Part shown: piece by piece, positions 30,764-43,269 of the stretch | How positions within the stretch are numbered: the stretch's first letter is position 1 | Layout of the letters: each line of letters starts with the position of its first letter | Source of the DNA: Diphasiastrum complanatum | Lineage: Eukaryota; Streptophyta; Lycopodiopsida; Lycopodiales; Lycopodiaceae | Reading direction: 5' to 3' | Length of the DNA: 51,000 nucleotides | Assembly: GCA_029204225.1 (NCBI GenBank) | Contig: CM055095.1 | Coordinates: forward strand, 22,721,633 to 22,772,632 | The notes under the pieces: model-generated | What the model was told of the DNA's origin: nothing | Seen by the model: only the letters and a program-made list of their open reading frames with translations | The model's database searches: none | Program-made: the position numbers and the translations under genes

Positions 30764-31389
30764 TGTTGGCTGATTCTGACGAATCCCCAAGATACTCAGA
30801 CAGAGCAACTCAAGAGCACCTCTCACCTTAGACCGAGGAGGTCTCTGAGAAGACGAGACTAATGAAGACTGAGAGCCGAGTATGAGAGCCGATAAATCTA
30901 GCTAGGAAAAACAAGTAAGAACTGTGTAAGCCTCATGGTGAATCCCGGAAGATGGAATGACCATGTAGGAACTAGTATTTCTAAGCAAATGCAATAAATG
31001 CAAGTAGACTCCTCTTAAAGAAAGTAGAGTGAGCCACCCTTTGATGGTGACCTCTAGTGGAGAGCAATATTCCACTTGTAATTTGTGAAATGTGGAAATT
31101 CCACTAGGATGCCACCTAAGGAGATCTCTTGCTTATTTAAGAGACTCCCTCTTTGTGAAGAGGAGCTTTTTGCATTGTATCTACTCCATACTTAATAAGA
31201 AGATTTTCCATGAGTTTGATGCTACACTAAGCTCCTTGATCATGATGGTTTTCTTGAGTGATGCCCCTATGATCATGCCTTTCCATTCATATTGTGTGTG
31301 GTTGTGGATTTAGAGTTGATTAGTTTTTTTGCTTTTCTAGTTGTGGATTAGATTTTTTGTTTTCTTGTGGATTAATGTAGGAGCCAACA
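30764..31389 (+). repeat. Putative 3' LTR of the gypsy-like element
   Basis: Begins TGTTGGCT and ends AGCCAACA, a perfect 8-bp inverted terminal pair, directly after the polypurine-like tract. Inside is a TATTTAAG-type promoter stretch near 31131 and an AATAAG-type signal near 31194. The flanking 5-mers (GATAA, TTCAA) do not match, as expected for a single LTR of a larger element. No partner LTR was found upstream. Confidence 0.6.
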
Positions 31390-33722
31390 TTCAAGTAAAC
31401 TAAATAGGCTGGATCTGTGGTGTGATTCTTGCATATCTTTGTACAATCCAGTTCTTGATGTTCTTGGGATGTCCAAGAATCAAAAGGCTGGTTGGTTTCT
31501 TGATTCTTGGACTTCTAACATGCTGTAGATTAGTCTCTTGTTTCTTGTTTTGTCAATTTATGCAAGGTAGTTCAGTGTTAATGTAGTGTAGGCTCTGATT
31601 TCAGTCTGTTTTAAGTATAGGTAGCTGTAGAATCTGTAGAACGCTCATTGGTTTGTATGCTGATCTGTGAATGAGCATTCTTGGCTTGCATCCATGTAAA
31701 ATGTAAGTGAGTTCAAGAGTGACATCTCTGAGTTGTCCTCTGACAGGCAAGACATAAAGAAAATACTACAACAAAACTTTGTTCCTTCTGCCTGGGTTGG
31801 CATCGTAAAATCAATCAAGAAACCATCTAACGACTGCCATGAAGCCTGATAACAGGCAGAAACAGTTCTGTAAGCAAGAAGCAGAAAAGTAAACAACAGG
31901 TCCTCTGGAGCAGAGAATCTGTCAACACAATCTTAAAGACCAAAAAGCATTTAAGATAAGTCTATTGGTGCACATCGAGTCCCAAAAGGAAGAATCGAAA
32001 ATATCATTTAACTCAATTAACTGGGAATATTGCTATTCCAGAGTTAAACCGATAAAAGCACAGTACCGGAAACCAAAAATTCCCACTAACTGGGTACTTG
32101 TCTGAGATTAGTACCACTATCATCTAGAAAAAAACCTCACAAGGCCTCTCATGACCCAAAAATTTAGGTCTGTTCATTTCCAGCCGTCATTACCCAAGAA
32201 AGGGTGGCTGCCCAACCGCGACCTCGCAAGAGAGAGAGAGTGAGCGAGAGAGATTCATTCTTGCAGGTCAGGAGGCTGGATCACGTGTTTGCAGCTCTCC
32301 TCCGACCACTCTTTGCATCCATTCTCAGTGCTTCACAAGCACTTTCTAACTTGCAAATACCCTCACGTTCTCCAATAGCAGTAAAGGAATGGTTTCAGAC
32401 CAATCACAGATCTGTCACAAAGAAAATGAGGGATTACCTTGCTCCAACGGCTTCAAAGCACATAGGATCGGCTCTCACAGAATCGGCCAGCATCACGCTA
32501 CCTCAACTGTCATTACTGCCAGTCAGGGCTTCAAAAAACACGTTCCAATACTACCATGTGGCATCCCCAACAACGACCTTCTCTGGGAAACAAGTCCGTT
32601 TTCAGTCAGCAAACTGCTCTGATGCAAATAGTAGAGCAGCACACTTTCACTCTTCTTGACAAAAGTTCAAAAAATTAGAATACTGAGCAGAGACTGACAC
32701 ATGCAATCATCCCAAAATTCAACCTATCATCTGCAACAGTTAAATAACTTGTTTCTGTCTGCTGCAGGTTAACCAACATAATGGATATAGCTTCCAAAGA
32801 ACTCCTCAGCAGATTAACAACATTAACAGTTGTCCAGAGATCACTAAGGTTTAAATTAGTTTTTGGAGAAAGATTCAAAGCATGTTTCAAGTTCAAACCA
32901 CAGGGTTACCACTCTTCAAAGCAGGTTTGCTAACAATATTGTGACCTTCATCAGCCTCTCTTTGGACTGAGCAGATGTCAACTTCTTCAAAAAATCTGAT
33001 TTTTCAGAGGTTTAAAAAATCCATATTAGTGAACCAAAGAAAAGAGAGAGAGTTACTGTATATTTTACAGTTCTAAACTCTTTCATCCGTCAACAATCAC
33101 CAACCAAAAATGGTTCCACAGGGTCTCAACTGCATGCAACCCTTTTTTCCAAATCCTAATATGTTCTTCTAGAGAATCTTCAATTTCCAAATCCATTTCA
33201 TGTTTTTAGTTTTCAGTTTGCATGAAACACAAGAGGACTAGTCTAGAAAAACCTTAAATCCTCACATGCAAACCATAAATTTGAGATTTCTAGCAACAGT
33301 CAATCTATTCCATCAGGATAAATTGATTCCTCGTCAATCTATTAATAAACATCTTGCTGCCAAATCTGAATCAAACTGTCCAAACCGTTATGGACTCATG
33401 CAAATCATTCATCTAAAAAAATAGATTTGATCAAGAAAGTGGATCCACACATGCAGATCATTCTACTTCAAACGGAAAATCTTGAAGGCTTCAGAAAATA
33501 AGAATGAATTCCACACTAATTCACAGCATCTCTAACAATATCAAACAAGGAGAAGTGCACTCTACCACCCAGTTTGATTCCATGCTTTTCACAAGAATTA
33601 GAGAATCCAAACCCAATTTTCCTTGAAAAACAGCACTCCAACCGGGATGTGAATCCATGTGCGTTCCAATTCCAATTTGATGTAGAACTTTTTTCCATCC
33701 CATCCAAAACTGCATCTTAGCC
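31390..33722. other. No gene recognised; likely interior of a non-coding LTR element
   Basis: AT-rich sequence with only short frames. The longest (32204-32659, plus, 151 codons) has no domain or homology I can name. The right end carries a minus-strand primer site (33723-33735), so the adjoining part may be the interior of a large non-coding retroelement. Confidence 0.4.
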
Positions 33723-34192
33723 GGGCTCTGATACCAATGTAAAGACCACTAGGGACAAACCCCTAAGATGAGGATAGGAAAACACAAAAGAGATTGTGGA
33801 GCAATACCACCCAACCAATCCTAGATCCCTCCTGGAGAATCCTCCTGGATCTAGCCCCCAAGCCATGCCAATGTGACAGTAAGAGGAGAAGAGCTCATCA
33901 GGTAACGTCGACGGAATAATCACTACCTCAATATATAGAGAGTAGGATCCTATGCATGAGCACATGCAATTCCCATGCAGGTCAACTATAAATAGGTCAC
34001 AGCTCTTCATGCATACCTCCTGCCTATATCAGTCACACGTACATGCACTACTCCATATGTCTCAAGTAGAGTGTCTGGGTCCTCTTAAGCTTACTAGTCA
34101 CTAACAGGCCTCAACGTGGAATAAAATCTAGGCGTGACCAATAAACTCGAATACTGGAGGGCCGGTCTACCATATTAGGACTATTCCAGGTC
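33723..34192 (-). mobile_element. Primer site plus LTR-like segment, minus orientation
   Basis: GGCTCTGATACCA at 33723-33735 is the reverse complement of the tRNA-iMet primer site. The adjacent segment starting TGTAAAGACC (33737) is homologous by eye to 47440-47890, which also follows a minus-strand primer-like site. Its right end is interrupted by copia B. Confidence 0.5.
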
Positions 34193-34197
34193 CTTTA
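34193..34197. repeat. Target-site duplication CTTTA, left
   Basis: Identical to 38823-38827. Confidence 0.85.
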
Positions 34198-35017
34198 TAT
34201 GAGAAATTGGCAAAAATCTAGCTTGGTATTTTTTATGATAGAAGTTTGTAAGTGAATCTCACATGTGTGGAGGATGTTCCCACGTGTGGAGAATTGTAAA
34301 GTAAATCAAAATGTTTGATATAGGGGTCTCATAGAATTTCATAGTCAAGCATTTAGGTGTAGGATGTTGATAGGGTCAAATTTGGCATAGATGGCAAATT
34401 ATCCATTTCCACTTGTAATGCCAATATTGAGCCAAAATAGAGCCAAACTTGTGCCAATTAGAGTGTCGTCAAGTGTCATGCTTTTGTTTGATGAAGCTTA
34501 AGAGGTCCAATAGGATTTAGAGGTGGAACCTTGTGAGGTCCAATAGAAAATTGAGGTGTGCTTGAATATAGTCCAATAGAATTTAGAGGTGCATGGATCA
34601 ATGGTCCAATAGGATTAAGAGGTGGCAAAGTGTGATCCAATCATAGTTAAGCATAGTGGTAGCTCATGAATCTATTAGTATCATTGTACTCCTCCTTTTG
34701 GATCTAATTGATTTTGAGATTGAGTGGATTTTGAGTGTCATTGAATTTCTAGCTTTCTCTCTCTACCCGAGAGCTCATGATGGTTTTTCTCTCTCTACTC
34801 GAGGAGAGCAGCTTGTTTTTACTTAGATTATTTTTTGAATACTTCCCACATGTGTGAGAGAGAGTTGGAAGTGATTGAATGCATGTAGTAGTGTGTTTTT
34901 GCCATAGAATCAAAGATAGATTTTGAATCTCAATCTAGTCTTGATCTTGGTGCATCTACACACCTTAGGAGATCACAAGTACATGTAGTGGACAATCCAC
35001 ACGTGTGAAATTCAACA
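34198..35017 (+). repeat. 5' LTR of copia B
   Basis: Begins TATGAGAAATTGG (TG mutated to TA) and ends TTCAACA. CACACGTGTG lies at 34998-35007 and related forms near 34259, 34281 and 34847. Confidence 0.93.
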
Positions 35018-35030
35018 TGGTATCAGAGCC
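35018..35030 (+). other. Primer-binding site of copia B
   Basis: TGGTATCAGAGCC immediately after the 5' LTR. Confidence 0.9.
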
Positions 35031-35774
35031 TACCTAAGGTTACCGTGCATTTTGATCCATTTGAGTGAAAACTATTCATCAATCTCGAGCTAGAAATTGT
35101 CAAGGCCCATTTTCCTAGCTATCTTGTTCAATTTTGGATCAAAAGAGATCAAAAGGACATTGATTGGGTTTGACCTGGTACTGTACGGAATCAGGTGCTC
35201 AGACACGTGTGAGGAACATCCAATTTCAGTTTGGGAGTTCTCTTTCATGTTTGATCCAAAAATCTTGCTAGATAGCTTGTTTTGAAGCTATTTTTGTCTA
35301 GTTTCTGATGCAATCAGTTTCATTTCATTTGGTTGAGCCAATCAAAAGCTATAAGCTTTTGAAGAGGGTTAGGTAGGGCACCTAGACCTGGGTGGACACA
35401 TTTGGTTTAGTCAAAAGATTGCTTGTTTGATCCAAAATCACAGTTGAATGCTTACCAATCTCATCTATATGTGATCTAGGCACTGTTTTGAGATCGTAGC
35501 CATTTTGTTTCATGCAATATCATTGTATTTGAGTCAAATTTGGTTTCTTAGTGTATTTCACACGTGCTAAGAGTGTTTGATCCTAACTTTGCCCATACTC
35601 CATCATTTGATGTGAAGTAGATCTAGTTTTGGAGAGATTGAGATAGCTAGTGAGAATCATCTCATAGTTTGTTGCAAGATCTTGCATAGGAGATGGTAGC
35701 ACACCATTATTGGATCCTATAGTGAGAGAGAAACAACATTTTTTGTTCATCACTTTTATTTATCTCCACTTTAC

Positions 35775-36761
35775 ATGACTTCAATGAGTTCATACTTGTT
35801 GCAACCAAGTGAGAGATTGTCTACTTCCAATTATTCAATATGGAAGTTGAGGATGGAGTCCATCTTGATACTCCAAGATGTGATGGACATTGTACTTGGG
35901 ATTGAGGAGGAGCCTCAAGTCCTTCAAGAAGTACAAAAATACAAGAAGAGAGCTAGGATGGCTCTCCACTACATTAAGATGAATGTCTCTAATGAGATAT
36001 TGAGGGAGATTGGTGATTGTTCTACATCCAAGGAAGCTTGGGATTGTCTCAAGTCCATCTATGAGGCTAAGAACACCTCTAGGCTCCTCACTCTTAGAAA
36101 TCAAATATTCCAAAGTAGTCAAAAGAGTGATGAGAGTGCATCTAATTATGTTTTGAGAGTCAAGGATATTCATAGGGAGCTTGCATGTATTGGTGACTCA
36201 ATCAATCAAAGTGAGCTAGTCCAAGTCATTCTCAATGGCTTGAGAGATGAATATGACAACCTTGTCCAATCCTATGCTATTAAGGAGGAGCTACCAAGTT
36301 TGGAGGCCCTTCAAAGTGTGCTTATTTCTGAAGAATCAAGACAAGAGTACAAACTCTTGAGGATGGACAAGCTATCACTCAATCATGATGATGGCAAAGT
36401 TCTATTTGCCAAGCACAAAGAGAGGAGTAAGAAGCAACATCATCACTTCTCTAATGACAAAGCTAAAGACCAAGATGGAGAGGAGGAGGATACCTCTCAT
36501 GCTTCAAATTCAAATCTCAAGAAGAAGATGATCAAGTGCTTTTATTGTGGCAAGAAAGGCCATTATGCCACCAATTGCTTCAAGAAGAAGAATCAACTCA
36601 ATCAAGCCAACATCACCAATGAGAAAGAAGACTATATTGCAAGTGATGGAGAAGGCTCTCTTATGGCATCAAGCTTCTCCTCTTCCACCTTCAACAAGGA
36701 TGACTCATGGTATATTGATAGTGGAGCATCTTCACATATGTGTGGCTCCTATGCCTTATGA
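35775..36761 (+). CDS. Copia B Gag (intact) with protease start
   Basis: A 328-codon frame from ATG 35775. Order: NYSIWKLRMESILILQD (about 16-32), ALHYIKMNVSNEILREIG, LTLRNQIFQSSQKSDESAS, ELACIGDSINQSELVQVIL, EELPSLEALQSVLISEES, the zinc knuckle CFYCGKKGHYATNC (about 255), and the protease active site WYIDSGASSHM (about 313). It stops a few codons later because a deletion joins GGCTCC to later sequence. Unlike copia A, gag has no frameshift, so particles could in principle be made and a related element's RT used in trans. The start matches copia A's ATG 24643. Confidence 0.9.
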   Translation: MTSMSSYLLQPSERLSTSNYSIWKLRMESILILQDVMDIVLGIEEEPQVLQEVQKYKKRARMALHYIKMNVSNEILREIGDCSTSKEAWDCLKSIYEAKNTSRLLTLRNQIFQSSQKSDESASNYVLRVKDIHRELACIGDSINQSELVQVILNGLRDEYDNLVQSYAIKEELPSLEALQSVLISEESRQEYKLLRMDKLSLNHDDGKVLFAKHKERSKKQHHHFSNDKAKDQDGEEEDTSHASNSNLKKKMIKCFYCGKKGHYATNCFKKKNQLNQANITNEKEDYIASDGEGSLMASSFSSSTFNKDDSWYIDSGASSHMCGSYAL

Positions 36762-37431
36762 TGGAGTCAAGAAGACCATATACTTTGCAAGTAAGCATGA
36801 GTGCAATATTGAAGGAGTAGGGATTATTCCCTTGAAGCTTGCATCTTCTAAAGATCTCTTTCTCAACAATGTTCTTTTTGTCCCAAAGCTTACAAAGAAC
36901 ATCTTAAGTGTCGGCCAACTTCTTGATAGTGGCTTTGATGTCAATTTCAATATTGATAATTGTGTGATTAAGAAGGATGGTGAGATCCTTGCATATGGAT
37001 CAAGATTTGAAGGCATCTACAAATTGGATCCAAGTGAGAGTGCAAACTCTCTTGATGTTTCTTATATTTCCAATATTTCAAAGGAGGAGGATTACACAAG
37101 ATGCACATATCTTCTCTCTTCAAGTATTATGGTGTATGATTATTCCTTATTATTCAAAGCATATGTTGAGAAGAAATTCTCATTGAAGATCAAAGCTTTG
37201 AGGAGTATTGGAGCTCTTGAAGGAATAGCACCATATGAAGTTTTATTCAAGATGAAGCCTAAGGTTGATCACCTTAGTGAACTTGGTAGTGCTTGCTTTG
37301 CACATATTCCCTTGGAAACAAGAAGGAAGGATGATCCAAGCTCATGGATCATGATTGGATACTCATCCATCAAGGAGGCCTTTAGTGTCTTTACACTCTC
37401 TATTTCAAATGTGATCGTGAATTGGTTCTAG
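36762..37431 (+). pseudogene. Copia B protease/integrase remnants
   Basis: In the frame that opens at 36547, the protease continues (VGIIPLKLASSKDLFLNN, LFVPKLTKNILSVGQLLD) and leads to short integrase pieces: LLFKAYVEKKFSLKIKALRS, then directly APYEVLFKMKPKVDHL and HIPLETRRKDDPSS. The second Asp, the Glu and the intervening core are deleted. It ends at the stop near 37431 without reaching RT. Confidence 0.85.
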
Positions 37432-38002
37432 TAAGAACAAGATTGAGCTTGGTACTCACTTTTCTGAAAATCATGTTTTCACATGTTTTGAGGCAAATTG
37501 TAAACTCCTCTTGAGATTAAGTGAAGCATCCAAAGTGGACACTTACATCCTTGAGAGAGTAACTAGCCTAAAAAAGATCAAGATAGTCTTTGATATCAAG
37601 ATTAGATCCATCATGGATATAGTTCATTGTATGTGGACTAGTCAAGCTAGAAAGCATAATCTTGATAATCATCATTGTTTCACATCTTATGATCTTGATC
37701 TCCATGATCCTTATGAGGCTTGGAAGCCTCAGATTTCTCTATTTATGGTGCATCCATCATGCAAGTGGAACTTTCAAGGCAAATATCATCATCAAGCATG
37801 GAGGAAGCCCATGATAATAGTGGCATATTGGTGGAGCACTCTTCAAAGGCATTGGCAAGAGATCTCTACCAAAGAGATCTTATCATGGATATGGTGAGGG
37901 TGCTGCTATGATGGATCCCTTGGCTGATCTTCACTTCTTATGCATACCAAAGGATCCACTCAAGTGATCTAGTACCTTTCCAAGCTATTTTTTGAGGAGG
38001 AG
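37432..38002 (+). other. Unrecognised 3' interior of copia B
   Basis: Sits where RT and RNase H would be. A 128-codon frame (37511-37897) and an overlapping 63-codon frame are open, but neither shows RT or RNase H motifs. It ends in a T-run and GAGGAGGAG next to the LTR. Confidence 0.5.
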
Positions 38003-38822
38003 TGTGAGAAATTGGCAAAAATCTAGCTTGGTATTTTTTATGATAGAAGTTTGTAAGTGAATCTCACATGTGTGGAGGATGTTCCCACGTGTGGAGAATT
38101 GTAAAGTAAATCAAAATGTTTGATATAGGGGTCTCATAGAATTTCATAGTCAAGCATTTAGGTGTAGGATGTTGATAGGGTCAAATTTGGCATAGATGGC
38201 AAATTATCCATTTCCACTTGTAATGCCAATATTGAGCCAAAATAGAGCCAAACTTGTCCCAATTAGAGTGTAGACAAGTGTCATGCTTTTGTTTGATGAA
38301 GCTTAAGAGGTCCAATAGGATTTAGAGGTGGAACCTTGTGAGGTCCAATAGAAAATTGAGGTGTGCTTGAATATAGTCCAATAGAATTTAGAGATGCATG
38401 GATCAATGGTCCAATAGGATTAAGAGGTGGCAAAATATGGTCCAATCATAGTTAAGCATAGTGGTAGCTTGTGGACCTACTAGTATCATTGTACTCCTCA
38501 TTTTGAAGTCAACTGATTTGGTGATTTCATGGATTTTGTGAGTTATTGAATTTCTAGCTTTCTCTCTCTACCCGAGAGCTCATGATGTATTTTCTCTCTC
38601 TACATGAGGAGAGCGGCTTGTTTTTACTTAGATTATTTTTTGAATACTTCCCACACGTGTGAGGGAGAGTTGGAAGTGATTGAATGCATGTAGTAGTGTG
38701 TTTTTGCCATAGAATCAAAGATAGATCTTGAATCTCAATCTAGTCTTGATCTTGGTGCATCTACACACCTTAGGAGATCACAAGTCCATGTAGTGGACAA
38801 TCCACACGTGTGAAATTCAACA
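38003..38822 (+). repeat. 3' LTR of copia B, mosaic
   Basis: Begins TGTGAGAAATTGG and ends TTCAACA. Outside about 38430-38670 it matches the B 5' LTR; inside that tract it carries the variants of the copia A 3' LTR. CACACGTGTG at 38652-38661 and 38803-38812. Confidence 0.93.
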
Positions 38823-38827
38823 CTTTA
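38823..38827. repeat. Target-site duplication CTTTA, right
   Basis: Identical to 34193-34197. Confidence 0.85.
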
Positions 38828-39085
38828 CCGAATATGGCCATAACATAGGGAGCCCTAGATGCCTTCGAGAAAATCAAGCAAGCCCTTGTTGTCGCCCCTA
38901 TCCTACGGTCTCCAAATTGGAGCATAGAATTTCATGTGCATACGAATGCATCCAAGTATGCAATAGGGATTGAGTTGATGCAATCAGGGGAGCAGACGAA
39001 AGATTTTTTCATCCGCTTCGCAAGCCGACAAATTATTAAATAGAGACTAACTAAACCACCACACAACAAGATGCTCTTGCCATGA
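38828..39085 (+). pseudogene. Gypsy RT/RNase H fragment
   Basis: Reads GALDAFEKIKQALVVAPIL, then FHVHTNASKYAIG and FFIRFASRQI before a stop: the connection between RT and RNase H of Ty3/gypsy. The corresponding stretch occurs at 48085-48300. It is interrupted on the right by a copia B-type LTR. Confidence 0.75.
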
Positions 39086-39089
39086 TATT

Positions 39090-39446
<357 letters not shown>

Positions 39447-39597
39447 ACATAGCTAACATTAGCTTCCAGTTGCAACGTGATAGGATTGTAAAAACTTTGA
39501 TCTCTGTCACCATTCCTTTATTATCTATGGGTGCTCTTAGATACATAGCTAACATTAGCTTCTAGCTGATTGTAAAAAGTCTGGTCTCACCTCAACG

Positions 39598-40689
<1,092 letters not shown>

Positions 40690-40776
40690 TCAGTGGTATC
40701 AGAGCACTGACTCGACTCTCATCACTGGTGTCATATCAGAGCCCTGACTCGATTCTCATCAGTGGTATCAGAGCCA
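40690..40776 (+). repeat. Triplicated primer-binding-site segment of element F
   Basis: TGGTATCAGAGC at 40694-40705, TGGTGTCATATCAGAGCC at 40726-40743 and TGGTATCAGAGCC at 40763-40775. They are separated by near-identical CTGACTCGA(C/T)TCTCATCA spacers. Confidence 0.85.
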
Positions 40777-40875
40777 CCCTGTCATATTCTGACGTAGCCG
40801 AGAAGCTAGTGGATCCAGGAGGCCAAGCATTCAGACAATCAACCAAATGACAAGAAAAACAGACTTCAAAAAGCG

Positions 40876-41828
40876 ATGGCTTCAATCAGCAGCATGTAGA
40901 ACAAGATCTGCACTATACTTAATTCTTCAAGATCTAACTTTCTAGTCTGGAAAGTTAAGACATCTTTGATACTCAAGGGCGAAGGACTCTTCCCCTGGGT
41001 GGATGGCACAGAAGAAATGCCTACAACAACAGGCAAGGAGCTACGCGAATGGAGGGAGAAAAATGACAAGGCAGTAAATTTTCCATCAAAGATAGCCTTA
41101 CACTTGACCTGGCTACACTCTCCAAAGATAAGGAGATGTGGGATACACTGCTCACAAGATTTCAGACGAAATCAAGAAGTCAGATTATGATGCTGGAAGA
41201 TCAGCTGACGAATCTACAGTGGGATGGAAAAGACCTCAGCGCTTTCGTGAGAAAGATGAAGGATCTATTTCTATCACTACACAACTCAAGAGCAGAGAAT
41301 GTAGTATCAGCTGAGAAGCAGCTCACATATATGTTGAGAGCCTTACCCAGATCTTTCTAGACGACACGAACCCTGCTTGCGAAAGATCCTACCACGAACC
41401 TTGAAAAGGCGATTGTCGAGATTTGAGAGGAAGTCAAGGCCAGAGAGCATCTTGATCACAAAGATGGTTCTGACCAGACACTCTATGACAATAGAGAAAA
41501 ATCAAAGAAACAGTTCAAGCCTAAGAGAGAGTCGAATCAGAGGCATGATCGTGACCAGCAAGCAGAGGGGACCAGCAAAAGCAATTGGAAGACCAAAGGG
41601 AGGTCGAAATGACAAGATGCCGACAAGAAGACCTGCACAAGATGCAGAAGAGACGGGCATACAATAGATACCTGCTGGCTCAATCCCAAGATTGAGTGTA
41701 TCAATTTCCATAAGAAGGGTCATGCAACCATGGATTGCCGCCAGAACCCAAGAAACAGATTAGCACAGAACAGACTGGAGAACGATCATAGTTCTTCCTA
41801 TGTCGAGGAGCCCGAGATACAAAAATAA
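40876..41828 (+). pseudogene. Copia element F gag
   Basis: From ATG 40876 through shifting frames: FLVWKVKTSLILKGEGLFPW, DKEMWDTLLTRFQTKSRSQI, LEDQLTNLQWDGKDLSAFVR, MKDLFLSLHNS and LTYMLRALPRSF, the copia gag (UBN2-like) pattern. A Lys/Arg-rich linker and a zinc-knuckle region follow: CTRCRRDGHTIDTC, then a second knuckle, CINFHKKGHATMDC, whose second Cys reads Phe. Stops at about 40888, 41358 and later frameshifts make it non-functional. No pol follows. It is a different gag lineage from elements A, B, D and family I. Confidence 0.75.
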
Positions 41829-42316
41829 AAATCAATTCATTCTCTTGCTGAAATTACAGATGTGATACATTGTGACATTGGATTGTTGCAATATAAAGGA
41901 CGGTCTCCAAAATCCCTTTTGGATTCAAGGATTTTTCTTCTATGATTCTAGTTATTTTTCAGACATTAATGGTTTTGCTAGTAGATTGGAGCCATACTCT
42001 CTACAAAGTTTTTCAAGCGAGGAATGAATCCTTCCATACTCTACTATTTCTGAAAGTCTTTCTTCAAGATTGTTTATGGATATTTGAAGTGTTTTGAAAC
42101 ACAACATTGGTTTAAAAAATTATAGATTATATTGTTTTTAACCTCTTACAATCTTTGCTAATTTTTTCAAAATGTAATGTCCATTGAATGAATTTGTAAA
42201 GATTTGAGTGATGATATAGTTGCTATTGGGATACCCAAAAAAAAGAGCAAGTTTAGTGTAGATTATGCAAATCATCTATGGCATCTTAGAGATATCATAT
42301 AAAAAAACAACTGCTT
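41829..42316. other. No gene recognised
   Basis: AT-rich, frames short in all six readings. Confidence 0.4.
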
Positions 42317-42975
42317 TGTGAAAAAGAGCAAATTCTAGCTTGATTGTATGTAATTTTTTAATGTACTTTGGAATCCACACAATTGAATCCATGTTTCCAT
42401 GTGTGAGGTCTACTCTAGATAGATTAGATCTCATTCATAGGGTTGGTTAGGTTTGTTTGGTCATGATTCCTAATTTGTAGGACCAAATTCCTCAAATCAT
42501 GGAGGTAGTTGATCAACCTAACCATCAAAATGGCATAACTCTAGGGTTAGGTAAGATTGACATATTAGGGAAAGAAATGTCAATTATTACATGCTGGATT
42601 TTCACCTAATTTGAGAGGAGAAGGGCCCTATTGTACATACAATCTATCATTCCATAGTGAGGAGATAGAATTTTTGGAGCACATTGGCAATCTCGTCTCT
42701 TCCCTACAATTGTCCTGTATTTTTGTGAATGCTTTTGAAAGTAAACTTGATTACACTTAATATTTTAGTAACAGGCCATACTAGAGGCCGTACCACACAC
42801 GTGTGGGGTCGGATTTCAATGTTTGATCATTGCTTTTGGTTGCTCTTGCTTGTGAGATCCTAAATCTAGATCAAGATTTTGTGACTAGTTTTGCAATAGA
42901 TAGGTGAATCAAGTAATCAATCACTCTTGGGGTCTTGTGCAGGCTCATTTATGGTCCTTATTAATGTACTTTCAA
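42317..42975 (+). repeat. LTR of element E2 (E family)
   Basis: Starts TGTGAAAAAGAGC. Its 3' part (TCACTCTTGGGG, TTTATGGTCC, GTACTTTCA) is homologous to the reverse complement of the 48851-49540 LTR. CACACGTGTG at 42796-42805. The primer site after it is degraded. Confidence 0.6.
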
Positions 42976-43269
42976 TATCGTTCAAGCCAAGCACAAGAGG
43001 ATAGTAAATGATCAAAGGACAATACATTTTTAGCAAGTTTGTTGCTAGAAAACTAGTTTTGAGAGAGCGACTTGAAATTGAGTCTTAGTGTGCAGATTTG
43101 GGATCCAAACTTGGTAAGGGTTAGAATCCATACTTTCCACACGTGTGGGCACCTATGTACCTACATATATGCGACTAATTAGATCGTAGGATGCTCCATG
43201 CAAAGGAAAAGATGAAGTCCTTATCATTGCATGATGAAGATGTTTCTCATTAAAAAACAAGAATAAGAC

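Larger units (their letters stand above)
34198..38822 (+). mobile_element. Copia B, non-autonomous (gag-only) relative of copia A, with TSD
   Basis: 4625 bp with two 820-bp LTRs (34198-35017, 38003-38822) and the duplication CTTTA (34193-34197, 38823-38827). The primer site TGGTATCAGAGCC is at 35018-35030 and the GAGGAGGAG tract lies just before 38003. The interior has a full gag, a truncated protease and fragments of integrase; the integrase core, all of RT and RNase H are absent. About 570 bp of unrecognised sequence (37432-38002) fills the 3' interior. LTRs match copia A from about the R region on, but have a longer, different 5' part. Confidence 0.93.

Noticed and set aside
32204-32659. 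151-codon plus-strand frame
   Set aside because: No domain or family resemblance, low-information composition, in a region of non-coding element sequence; kept only as unexplained DNA.
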